From the NCBI GenBank assembly GCA_900316975.1, contig ONFA01000021.1:1-38300 (forward strand): a DNA stretch of 38,300 bases, written 5' to 3'. Shown here piece by piece: positions 17,562-24,790 of the stretch. This DNA comes from an uncultured Prevotellaceae bacterium. Lineage in GTDB: Bacteria; Bacteroidota; Bacteroidia; Bacteroidales; Bacteroidaceae. The position numbers and the translations under genes were made by a program. Below the pieces are notes generated by a model. It searched no databases. It was not told the origin of the DNA and worked only from the letters and a program-made list of their open reading frames with translations. Every line of letters begins with the position of its first letter. The first letter of the stretch is position 1.

Positions 17562-18148
17562 AGAAACTGACATTTATCATGATAGCAATGACCGCCATCA
17601 CGTTTGTTGCTTGCGGCAACAAGACCACAGGCAACAATGACAACGGAGATGAAGACTCTGTTTTTATGCTTGACGGTCCTGGTTCTGTGTATGAACCGAC
17701 AGAGGAGGAAGTGGGACAATATGCCCTTGAAACCGTACAGGAAGTCTATGAAGCGGTCGGTCAAGCATATAGCAGTGAAGATTGGCAAACCCAATCCAAT
17801 GAACTTGACAAGGAGTATTGTTCCAAAGACTGGAACGCCACGGTAAAGGCTGTCAGAGAGAAAGACAACCAGAATCCTGAAGAGATGGGCTTCTTCGATG
17901 CCGACTACTGGGTGATGGGTCAAGACTTCAGCAAGAAGATTTACGCCACAGACCTCAACTTGGAGAAACTCCTTATGAACGACACCACTTGGGAGGCTGC
18001 CGTGACGCTCAAGCTCCATAACTTCAGTGAGATTCCTGTGCGCGTCAACCTCATCTACGAAGGTGGCGAATGGAAGGTGGACGACCTCACCGACCTCAGC
18101 AATGATCTCGACTGGAAAAAGAGCATGAAAGAATATCTGGCAGAATAA
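17558..18148 (+). CDS. Small lipoprotein, second of a tandem pair
   Basis: A 196-residue predicted lipoprotein with signal MKKLTFIMIAMTAITF and lipobox FVAC (Cys19). An acidic Asn/Gly/Asp linker follows, then a domain ending in a VRVNLIYEGGEWKVDDL region and KSMKEYLAE. It is a paralogue of the preceding gene by its C-terminal pattern. Its last 104 bases recur almost exactly at 29364-29467, where they form an orphan fragment. No function is recognised. It is likely anchored in the inner or outer membrane and made together with its neighbour. A structured element begins 5 bases after the stop. Confidence 0.82.
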   Translation: MKKLTFIMIAMTAITFVACGNKTTGNNDNGDEDSVFMLDGPGSVYEPTEEEVGQYALETVQEVYEAVGQAYSSEDWQTQSNELDKEYCSKDWNATVKAVREKDNQNPEEMGFFDADYWVMGQDFSKKIYATDLNLEKLLMNDTTWEAAVTLKLHNFSEIPVRVNLIYEGGEWKVDDLTDLSNDLDWKKSMKEYLAE

Positions 18149-18152
18149 AAGA

Positions 18153-18274
18153 ATTCCCCACATGCGCACCGAGCGCATCAGAATTGCCTAACGGCGAAAG
18201 GTTCGCACACCCAACGCCTACCCTTACGGGCACCCAGCACAAATGACGGAATGCTGAGTGCCCGTATTTTGATA
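18153..18274 (+). repeat. Structured 3' element, copy 1
   Basis: Opens ATTCCCC..GCGCACCGAGCGCATCA and closes GTGCCCGTATTTTGATA. The second copy at 20644-20748 opens and closes the same way. Inside, CGGGCACCCAGCA (18227-18239) pairs with TGCTGAGTGCCCG (18252-18264), and GCGC/GCGC arms pair near 18164-18176. It starts 5 bases after the lipoprotein stop. It may be a 3'-end stabiliser, a small RNA or a mobile palindrome. Confidence 0.55.
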
Positions 18275-18350
18275 GTACAAGTACAACTAATTCTGGCTCA
18301 ATCGTAAACACCTGTGTCTGTCTTAAACAAAATACACTCGCAAGTAATAA

Positions 18351-18835
18351 AACCACAGATTGAGCCGATTAAACGGATTTATAATTTTCGACCACGATTT
18401 TCACGAATTTCACGAATTGGGAGAGCCTTGGCGGCTCTTGGGAAACCATCCGGACGGGGCTTTCGCCAAGAAAGCCAAAAATTCGTTTAATTCGTATAAT
18501 TCGTGGTCAAGAAAAGCTGTTCAATCCGCTCAATCGTTCCGCAGGAACTTGTTTTATAAAGACATATCCCTTCGGGATGATTAAGCAGATTGGGCGGATT
18601 TATAGGATTTGAATCATTTTGTCTGGAAATAAATTTGAATGATTTTGAAAAGATTTGTACGATTTCGCCCGCAGGGCACTCCACCACACGCCGCGCGAGG
18701 CGTGATTTCCGTTCAATCCGCTCAATCGTTCCGCAGGAACTTGTTTATATAAAAACAAACCCCTTTGGGATGAATAAGCTGATTCTGCAGATTTATGGGA
18801 TTTATCCAAATCCACACACAGATTTTTGCAGGTGA
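18351..18835. repeat. Nested mosaic palindromic repeats
   Basis: This gene-free stretch holds nested inverted repeats built from iterated words. An outer ACCACAGATTGAGCCGATT array (from 18352) pairs with AATCCGCTCAATCG (18523-18536). Inside it an ACCACGATTTTCACGAATTT array pairs with AATTCGTTTAATTCGTATAA..CGTGGT (to about 18506). The unit CAATCCGCTCAATCGTTCCG plus GCAGGAACTTGTTT recurs at 18521-18554 and 18714-18747, each time followed by AAACA/GACA, CCCTTnGGGATGA and AAGC.GATT. Small hairpins such as GTTCCgcaGGAAC, GCCCgcaGGGC and CACGCC..GGCGTG are embedded. No coding region is credible here. Confidence 0.65.
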
Positions 18836-18857
18836 GCCGTTTTTGGGGTTCATTATT

Positions 18858-18888
18858 TTGTTGATTCAAATAAATATCGCATCTTTGT
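18858..18888 (+). promoter_or_regulatory. Promoter for the FecR/BspA-like gene
   Basis: TTTG at 18858-18861, a 19-base spacer and CATCTTTG at 18881-18888 (one base off TAnnTTTG). The ATG follows 50 bases later. Confidence 0.55.
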
Positions 18889-18937
18889 AGCCGAAATGAC
18901 AATTGAAAGAAACTAATCACATCATACCCATACGACT

Positions 18938-20593
18938 ATGAAAGGAATTCAAAGTATTATCATGACACTCGTTCTGCTGATGGTGGCAGGGACAGCAGGA
19001 GCACAGAGTGAATTCAAGAGAACCATCACCCGTCAGGGGCAGACCATTGAATACTCTATCAGTGGGGTGCAGGTGACGAAGGAGGAACAGCCTCTCTACA
19101 CGGGAAATACACCAGAGCAGGGTAATTATATGCAGAATTATGAGGGAACGGTGGAGTCGGGAAAGACCATCACTGTCAAATGCCGACAGGTGAAGGGCAA
19201 TAAAGTCCCCATCATCTACTTTGACATCAGATATTACGATAGGCCCAGCATGAGTGGCGCCCCACTTACGGATGAGTCCATGCGTACAGACAAGGAGAAG
19301 GCGACCAGCAGCCGTGTCCCCAAAAGGAAATATGGCGAAGTGAACATCTACTATCTGGGTGATACGGGTGACTGGATTACGGTGACGTGGAACCTTGACA
19401 TTGATGCGACACCTGTGCCTGTGTCTGTGCCTACACCTGTAGTACGTACACCTGAGCCGGAAAAGGGACCTTGTGAAAAGATTGATAGCCATATTCGATT
19501 TAATGACTTTTATGGAGAGGTGAAGAAACGTTGTAATTTTGAAGAGGATGATTCCTATGAATTTGTAGATTTGGATGATGTGGTTTATGAAAACGACAGA
19601 ATCAAGACAGAAGAGGAGTCCGGTGCCATCTTGGGGCTGGAGGATATGAGCACCTATGTCATCAAATCAGAGAGTGTCCTCATCATTCATACAGAAGAGG
19701 GAAATGAGTCAAAGCTTGAAATGCTCATAGGCAGCATGTGGACTAACATCAAAAAGATGGCTGCGGGGAAAGCTCTGGATGTTGAGATGTCTCAATGTGT
19801 TTGTGGCATCAATGGCACGATTGTGGCGTTTGAGGAGACGGGCGGCAAGTCAAACATCTATCTGTTTGCTGGCTCTGTGACGGTGAAGAGCAAGAAGGGA
19901 ACAGACAAGGTGAACCTGCAGCCAGGACAGACGTCGTCGGTGGGCAGCAACGGCAAGGTGGCTGTGAAAGAGTTTGATATTGAAAAAGGAGCCAAGAAAT
20001 TCGGCATTTCCATGGACGACATCCGTAATCACTATTCAAACGCTGGCACGACAGGCAATGTGGGACTTGTCTTCACAGAGGACAAACTGAACTACAAGAT
20101 TCTGAGTGGTAACACCGTTGAACTAACGAGCGAACTGAAAGGCAACTACAGCGGTCACGTAAAGATTCCAAGTGTGGTGAAGCACAGTGGCGTGACGTAT
20201 CAGGTGGTGGGCATCGGCAAACGGGCTTTCGCTGACCAGACGAAGATGAAGTCAGTGGAGATTCCAGCCAGCGTGCGCAGTATCGAGGAGGATGCCTTCT
20301 ACAACACAGGGCTTGCATCGGTAGCTGTGCCGGGCAACAATGCCAACGTACAGCGCCATGCCTTTCGCAACTGCCGCGTTCTCACCACTGCCATCATTAG
20401 CGGCAAGAATGCGTATTGCCATCCCGAGGCTTTCGCAGACTGTAACTACCTGCAGGATTTGCGTATAGAGTCTCCTACGTCAACACCAACGACGAACCGT
20501 TCCACGCAGACGACCACCACAACACCACAAGGTGGAGTGAAAGTATCATCGCCCGGCAAGTATTCATTCACCCTCCCCACTAACAACCGTTGA
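18938..20593 (+). CDS. Secreted protein with FecR-like and BspA-like leucine-rich repeat regions
   Basis: A 551-residue protein with a Sec signal peptide (cleavage likely after AGA at about 22). Residues about 23-165 are a beta-rich N-terminal region of unknown type, ending in a Pro/Val/Thr-rich linker. Residues about 215-345 resemble a FecR domain: DRIKTEEESGAILGLEDMS, GSMWTNIKKM, CGINGTIVAFEE, then GSVTVKSKKG and LQPGQTSSV. Residues about 375-500 look like BspA/LRR_5 repeats: VVGIGKRAFADQTKMKSVEI, SIEEDAFYNTGLASVAVPG, VQRHAFRNC. The C-terminus is Thr-rich. Domain calls are by eye. It is probably surface-exposed and has its own promoter. Unlike classic FecR sigma regulators it has no cytoplasmic N-terminal part. 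Confidence 0.82.
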   Translation: MKGIQSIIMTLVLLMVAGTAGAQSEFKRTITRQGQTIEYSISGVQVTKEEQPLYTGNTPEQGNYMQNYEGTVESGKTITVKCRQVKGNKVPIIYFDIRYYDRPSMSGAPLTDESMRTDKEKATSSRVPKRKYGEVNIYYLGDTGDWITVTWNLDIDATPVPVSVPTPVVRTPEPEKGPCEKIDSHIRFNDFYGEVKKRCNFEEDDSYEFVDLDDVVYENDRIKTEEESGAILGLEDMSTYVIKSESVLIIHTEEGNESKLEMLIGSMWTNIKKMAAGKALDVEMSQCVCGINGTIVAFEETGGKSNIYLFAGSVTVKSKKGTDKVNLQPGQTSSVGSNGKVAVKEFDIEKGAKKFGISMDDIRNHYSNAGTTGNVGLVFTEDKLNYKILSGNTVELTSELKGNYSGHVKIPSVVKHSGVTYQVVGIGKRAFADQTKMKSVEIPASVRSIEEDAFYNTGLASVAVPGNNANVQRHAFRNCRVLTTAIISGKNAYCHPEAFADCNYLQDLRIESPTSTPTTNRSTQTTTTTPQGGVKVSSPGKYSFTLPTNNR

Positions 20594-20643
20594 CGCAAAG
20601 GCAAGTTTATGAGTGACATTGAATAGCTCACAGAATTGAGATT

Positions 20644-20841
20644 ATTCCCCTACGCGCGCACCGTGCGCATCACATTTCACTCACCCAGCGCATAATATTT
20701 CGTTCTTACAGCGCGTATTATTTTGCGCTTAGTGCCCATGTTTTGATAATTTCAGCTTACTTGCATCTTCAGTCTTAAGTGTTGCTGTCAAATCAGAGAA
20801 ACGTTCCCTGATTTTCGTCCCCTAATTTGAGAGAATTAGGG
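20644..20841 (+). repeat. Structured 3' element, copy 2, plus two hairpins
   Basis: The element at 20644-20748 shares its opening (ATTCCCC..GCGCACCGTGCGCATCA) and closing (GTGCCCATGTTTTGATA) with 18153-18274. The inner stem differs but pairs: AGCGCATAATA (20687-20697) with TATTA, a ttt bulge and TGCGCT (20716-20729). Two more hairpins follow: AAATCAG/CTGATTT at 20790-20814, ending in a short T-run, and CCCTAATT/AATTAGGG at 20820-20841. These lie between convergent genes and may terminate both. Nothing coding is seen from 20594 to 20891. Confidence 0.55.
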
Positions 20842-20891
20842 TGACAAGGTGGGGCTCTCTGTGACACACGCAAGGCATTAAATCTCCATTC

Positions 20892-21485
20892 TCACGGTTT
20901 AGGGGTTGACGTGTTAGTGTCAATTAGGAAAACCTTTGGTTGATGGCTAATATGGTAAAAATTATCGAGAATGGCACCATTGGAGAAAATGATATCATCT
21001 TGTTTGAGGGTTCCACAACTCTCATGTGCATGACCAAAGAGGTGGTAGCGAGGCCTTACTTCCATGATACGTTTGAACAAAGGGAAGTTTCCCCAATGAG
21101 TCCCTACTGATTCATCCAAAATCATGATGGGAGGCTCATGGGTGATGACAATGTCTGTCCCTTCTGGGATGAGGTGCTCTGAATGATTGTATGCGATGCC
21201 AAAAAACTTCACGCCATCGATGGTTACACCCCTGTCTTGCAGGAAGAACACATTGTCGGGCAAGTCTTCAATGCCTTGAGCATCCCATAAGCAAAGGTCA
21301 TGGTTACCTGTTACAAATATTTTGTATTTGTAAGGTAAGTCAATGTACCAGTTGAGAAAATCAAGCACCTCCTCTTCTGTCCCATTATCCGCAAAGTCAC
21401 CACAATGCACAATCACATCGGCTTCTGGCAGGTTTCTCAGTTGCCGATGTCGATTGTGTGTGTCGGAGATTTGAAGGATTTTCAT
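20892..21485 (-). CDS. Calcineurin-like metallophosphoesterase
   Basis: A 197-residue two-metal phosphoesterase. All core motifs are present: ISDTHNRH (about 6-13, D-x-H), HCGDFADNG (GD), VTGNHDLCLW (GNHD), VITHEPPIM, and FGHAHES (GHxH). The compact size and the ISDTH..GNHD layout fit the small ISDTH-type family, which includes phosphodiesterases of unknown substrate and some nucleases. Its start overlaps the stop of the upstream metallo-beta-lactamase gene by 4 bases, so the two are likely made together. No secretion signal is seen, so it is cytoplasmic. Confidence 0.92.
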   Translation of the reverse strand: MKILQISDTHNRHRQLRNLPEADVIVHCGDFADNGTEEEVLDFLNWYIDLPYKYKIFVTGNHDLCLWDAQGIEDLPDNVFFLQDRGVTIDGVKFFGIAYNHSEHLIPEGTDIVITHEPPIMILDESVGTHWGNFPLFKRIMEVRPRYHLFGHAHESCGTLKQDDIIFSNGAILDNFYHISHQPKVFLIDTNTSTPKP

Positions 21486-22726
21486 GTGCTAATTGATTCT
21501 CCGTCATTCAACAATACAACAGACCATTCATCACCAAACAGTTCTGCGAATTGTTCAGGGGCATTTGTATGGATGGGAATAATTGCCTTGGGGTTAAGTA
21601 GATGAAAGATGTGTCTCAAGTCTTCCACATCAATGTGGCCACTGGTGTGCAAATAATCGTAGTCACTATTCAGGGCTTTGGCAAGAGCCTCATTGTATGC
21701 TTCTGTTCCCTCTTTTAAGTAACCATCCCACATAGACAAGACCTTTTTCTTTTCCCCTGGTATCTGTTCAAGCAGATATTCGAAGCGTTGATTAGGCCGG
21801 GCAATCAGCACATAGCCTTTTTGAGCAAGAAACCATTTGAACTTGTCGCTAACATAAAAATGATGATGGTCCTTCTTGTCATATATCAACTCTTTTGGTT
21901 CCTCTTTACCATATTGATACCAAGGCGAATGAGTCCAAATAGAATCACCTGTAGCCACAATATCCATCATTTCCTTTTGGTATCTATCCACATAGAAAGA
22001 CCTTCCTGCCTTGATGGCTGCATGATACAAAGAGAACAGCCTATCAATATTCGTGGAAGAAAGATAGACGACACATCCTTTGTTTTCCTTGAACAAAGAT
22101 ATAAAGTCTTGCTGGAGTTCAGATTCCGTCTTGCTCGTGGCTTGTGGGCGTGCAACATTCGTGCCTTCACACACCACATAGTCCACCTCGCCCACATATT
22201 TCTGCATCAGTTGATCAGCCTTACCACTTCTGAAGCCATGCAAGCGGAAGTCGCCAGTATGATAAACAGACACTTCATCTGCCACAATCCTAAAGGCATA
22301 TGCGTCAAAAGCAGAATGGTCAACAGTCACAGCCCTGATGTTGAAAGAACCAAACTGAAACGTTTCACCCTCCCTGAATGTATGAATAGAAGGCAATCGC
22401 TCTAACATTTCCTGATGAATAAGGGACTTGGATTTGAGGTGATTCGACAACACCCTCTGAATCTCACTCCCCACCTTACCCATATAGATAGGCAAGTCCT
22501 TGGGCAACTTTGTGATACAGCCTATGTGGTCGCCATGATAGTGGGTGATAAGCAATGCGCTCTTCGATATATCTCCATGTGTCAAGCCTTCGACTTGCAA
22601 ATCGCCCGTCGTCGGTCCATCCGGCAATTCTTCGCCATAATCGACGAACAAATGCCAACCATCACATTCGTATTCTGTAACACATCCACCTATCTGATGA
22701 GTACCCCGATGTATTCTTATCTTCAT
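21482..22726 (-). CDS. MBL-fold hydrolase, RNase J-like
   Basis: A 414-residue metallo-beta-lactamase fold protein. Motifs are FVDYGEELPD, ITHYHGDHIG (HxHxDH, about 81-90), TVDHSAFDAYAF (about 134-145), YHTGDFRLHG (Asp ligand), a beta-CASP-like insert, and then TSGHIDVEDLRH and IIPIHTNAPEQF near the C-terminus. The last two match the TSGHA and P-IHT motifs of RNase J/beta-CASP nucleases, so a nucleic-acid substrate is plausible. At 414 residues it is shorter than RNase J (about 550) and lacks its C-terminal domain. It is followed with 4-base overlap by the metallophosphoesterase. Confidence 0.85.
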   Translation of the reverse strand: MKIRIHRGTHQIGGCVTEYECDGWHLFVDYGEELPDGPTTGDLQVEGLTHGDISKSALLITHYHGDHIGCITKLPKDLPIYMGKVGSEIQRVLSNHLKSKSLIHQEMLERLPSIHTFREGETFQFGSFNIRAVTVDHSAFDAYAFRIVADEVSVYHTGDFRLHGFRSGKADQLMQKYVGEVDYVVCEGTNVARPQATSKTESELQQDFISLFKENKGCVVYLSSTNIDRLFSLYHAAIKAGRSFYVDRYQKEMMDIVATGDSIWTHSPWYQYGKEEPKELIYDKKDHHHFYVSDKFKWFLAQKGYVLIARPNQRFEYLLEQIPGEKKKVLSMWDGYLKEGTEAYNEALAKALNSDYDYLHTSGHIDVEDLRHIFHLLNPKAIIPIHTNAPEQFAELFGDEWSVVLLNDGESIST

Positions 22727-22767
22727 TTTGATTCAATTAGTTGATTGAAGTTTCAGGAGTTCTTTTT

Positions 22768-22975
22768 CACCACAGATTACACAGATTACTCTGATTTTAT
22801 CCGCTGGTGGATTGGCCATTACACCGATTCTTCCTTAATTTCACAAATTAGAGTCGTGCCGACTCTTAAGGCCATTCGGATGGGCTTTCGCCAAGAAAGC
22901 AAAAAATCTGTGCAATCTGCCAAAATTTCTCTCAGCATAAAATCTGTGTAATCTGTGCAATCTGTGGTTTTTATG
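22768..22975. repeat. Mosaic palindromic repeat, CACAGATTA type
   Basis: Starts ACCACAGATTACACAGATTA and ends with AATCTGTGTAATCTGTG.. AATCTGTGGT, the inverse array. The centre contains GGGCTTTCGCCAAGAAAGC, also found in the centre of the 18.4-kb element (18458-18475) although the surrounding words there are CGAATT rather than CAGATT. It fills the gap upstream of the MBL gene. It has no coding content. Confidence 0.75.
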
Positions 22976-23007
22976 ACTTCCGAAAGTTAAGTTAGTTGAT
23001 GTATATA

Positions 23008-23508
23008 CTATTTGAGAATCCGTTTGAACTCCACCACCATCTTGGGCAGTTTGAGGATGGGTTGCCCTAATCTGGTCGTCATGCCATCGAAACGCGCCTT
23101 CGCCCAGTCAACCACTTGGTTGCGCACCTCGTTGTCATAGGCAACCACGACTTGCAGAGGATACTCGCCCAGAAACAAGCCTGGCACGTAGGTGTCGGCA
23201 CTATCTGGGCAGACCGTAGTGATGCCCAGGAGATAAGGGACAATCGCACCATTCAGCGAACAGCGCTCGTTCTCCGGCTCGATTCCGAACTCTCTGCGCA
23301 CTCCATCCACAATGTCGCGAAGTGCCAGCAGGGCATCCACCAGCCCGTTCTGACAGATGGCATCCACCTCCACCCTCAGTTCAGGTGCATCGGCAGCGAT
23401 AAAGGTGCCCCTTTGCTGGCGGGCATACTCCACCTGAAACTTGAACGACTCGTTCTTTGCCTTCTCACTCAGTTGCGCTTTGCGCTTTTGATCTTTTTGC
23501 TTGCTCAT
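23008..23508 (-). CDS. Small protein resembling a DNA polymerase III alpha fragment, catalytic residues absent
   Basis: A 166-residue protein. The basic, coiled N-terminus (MSKQKDQKRKAQLSEKAKNE) is followed by a part that lines up by eye with the NTPase/palm region of bacterial Pol III alpha (PF07733). CSLNGAIVPYLLGITTVCP corresponds to RGSAAGSLVAYxLGITxxDP, and then FLGEYPLQVVVAYDNEVRNQ sits where Pol III alpha has ERFLNPERVSMPDIDIDFxxxRR. The catalytic Asp-x-Asp is replaced by Gln-Val-Val, so polymerase activity is not expected. The ATG at 23508 is preferred over an upstream GTG at 23529. It lies downstream of element A and is the last unit of the minus-strand island. Base composition is less AT-rich than the nuclease genes. 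The family assignment is inference. Confidence 0.65.
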   Translation of the reverse strand: MSKQKDQKRKAQLSEKAKNESFKFQVEYARQQRGTFIAADAPELRVEVDAICQNGLVDALLALRDIVDGVRREFGIEPENERCSLNGAIVPYLLGITTVCPDSADTYVPGLFLGEYPLQVVVAYDNEVRNQVVDWAKARFDGMTTRLGQPILKLPKMVVEFKRILK

Positions 23509-23538
23509 ATCGTATAATTTTTTTAACACGTCTCTATA

Positions 23539-23626
23539 TTATATTATACGATTAAGCAACTTTTAAAAATGGCGATTTTGGGCGTTTTTGACGCCTTCTA
23601 TGCAAAAACGCCGCAGAACGCGGCGC
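23539..23626 (-). promoter_or_regulatory. Shared terminator-promoter element, copy A
   Basis: In gene direction (minus strand) it reads: terminator hairpin CGCCGC-GTTCT-GCGGCG followed by TTTTT (23625-23609 and on), starting 4 bases past the stop of the nuclease gene; decamer GGCGTTTTTG; then inverted CAAAAACGCC and direct CAAAATCGCC (23590-23571), giving a perfect 10-base outer stem; then TTGCTTAATCGTATAATA (23559-23542). The downstream ATG is at 23508. Copies B (24691-24773) and C (26683-26769) have the same layout. No TAnnTTTG box is seen in it. Confidence 0.75.
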
Positions 23627-23629
23627 TTT

Positions 23630-24646
23630 TTATTGTGTTTTTTTGTATCTTTTTAATTGTTGAGGATACGTACCTGAGAAAACGAATCGTTCTTTCTCGA
23701 ATTCTTCATCATCATAATACAACGAATGGCAATGAAAAGTTGTGGATAGTTCTTTACACTCTAGTAGTTCACCACAAAATTCATCCGTATCACTTTTAGG
23801 CATAATTGTAACAACATCTATATCAAGATGAGGAGGAATGGATTTAGAATCCTTATTGTTATTTCTAAAAAAGTCCCACCATTGTTTACCAGAATTACTA
23901 TGTAAGAGCTTTGCAACAAAAGTTGCATAGACCAAGGCTTGTTCAATAGCTACAGATTGACTTTCACTATTTATGTTTTGATCTTTGACTTCCATCACAC
24001 AAATCCTTGAGTTTCCTCTATTTGTTCTGACACGAGCTAGTATGTCTATGCCGCCACCATATTGTGCCGCGTAAGTTAATTTCCCGTGTTCGCTGGCCTT
24101 GAATGGCGTTGGAAACTGGAAAAAACATCCATAGAGTTTGATAGGTTGGATATTACAGAGACTTTTCTCTTTGCCTACGCTTTTTGAGAATTCTTTTAGC
24201 AAACGATTCTCAACTCTATGTTCAGGGCTTTTGAGTTTTATGTCAGATGATTTTCTTGCTGTATCTCTGAAGAATTTTCTGAATTCTATTGCTTTGGAAT
24301 CTTTCTTCCACTCCCATTCTTCATTTTCATCGGATAATTTAAACTTAAAATAAGTTTCATTGGCATCTTTGCGAGGATTCAGATACACTTTCCCGTCTCG
24401 ACATCTCACCTGACCAACACTTTGTCCATCAAAACGTAAATCATACGTGTTTCCTTTGTACATACTGACTGAGCTATACAAGGACAGCCCTTCGGGTTTA
24501 TTAAAGGGGCGTTTCCCTTTTTCCTTTGCAAGGGCATTTGATATATAACCCCTGTATCTTTCCTCCCATTCCTTGTTTTTTTCAAGCAAAGTAAGCGCGT
24601 CGGAAATCACTTGCTGTTTCTGTGCCTTTTCATCTATGTTTGCCAT
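23630..24646 (-). CDS. PD-(D/E)XK nuclease-like protein
   Basis: A 338-residue protein not recognised as a named family. The C-terminal half has a PD-(D/E)XK arrangement: PEHRVENRLLKEF with Glu142/Glu146 as a possible helix-1 acid, YGGGIDILARV with Asp201, and ICVMEVKDQN with Glu219-x-Lys221, followed by an amphipathic helix (SVAIEQALVYATFVAKLL). The N-terminal part (about 1-130) has a beta-rich stretch (YDLRFDGQSVGQVRCRDGKVYLN) that could bind DNA. AT-rich compared with housekeeping genes. It lies between elements B (promoter side) and A (terminator side), so it is a separate transcription unit. A restriction or defence nuclease is the best guess. Confidence 0.75.
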   Translation of the reverse strand: MANIDEKAQKQQVISDALTLLEKNKEWEERYRGYISNALAKEKGKRPFNKPEGLSLYSSVSMYKGNTYDLRFDGQSVGQVRCRDGKVYLNPRKDANETYFKFKLSDENEEWEWKKDSKAIEFRKFFRDTARKSSDIKLKSPEHRVENRLLKEFSKSVGKEKSLCNIQPIKLYGCFFQFPTPFKASEHGKLTYAAQYGGGIDILARVRTNRGNSRICVMEVKDQNINSESQSVAIEQALVYATFVAKLLHSNSGKQWWDFFRNNNKDSKSIPPHLDIDVVTIMPKSDTDEFCGELLECKELSTTFHCHSLYYDDEEFEKERFVFSGTYPQQLKRYKKTQ

Positions 24647-24690
24647 ATTCTTAATTGTTTTGATAAAGTGTAAGAATTTTATTTTTCTCT

Positions 24691-24773
24691 ATTATACGAA
24701 TAAGCCCCCTTGTTGAAATGGCGATTTTGGGCGTTTTGGGCATCTTCTATGCAAAAACGCCGCAGAACGCGGC
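24691..24773 (-). promoter_or_regulatory. Shared terminator-promoter element, copy B
   Basis: In gene direction: GCCGC-GTTCT-GCGGC hairpin (24773-24759) followed by GTTTTT, just after the stop of the 24791-25675 gene; decamer GGCGTTTTTG (24761-24752); CCAAAACGCC and CAAAATCGCC in tandem (24739-24720); then TTCGTATAATA. The AAGTTGCTTAAT section of copies A and C is diverged here. The downstream ATG is at 24646. Confidence 0.75.
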
Positions 24774-24790
24774 AGAAAATGTTTGTTTTT

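Noticed and set aside
18360..18835. Short frames in the mosaic repeats (for example 18360-18584 and 18590-18835)
   Set aside because: They are by-products of the repeat arrays, with no plausible protein features.
23509..23529. GTG start seven codons upstream for the Pol III alpha-like gene
   Set aside because: The ATG at 23508 is a better start, and the extra residues (LKKLYD) come from the AT-rich leader.
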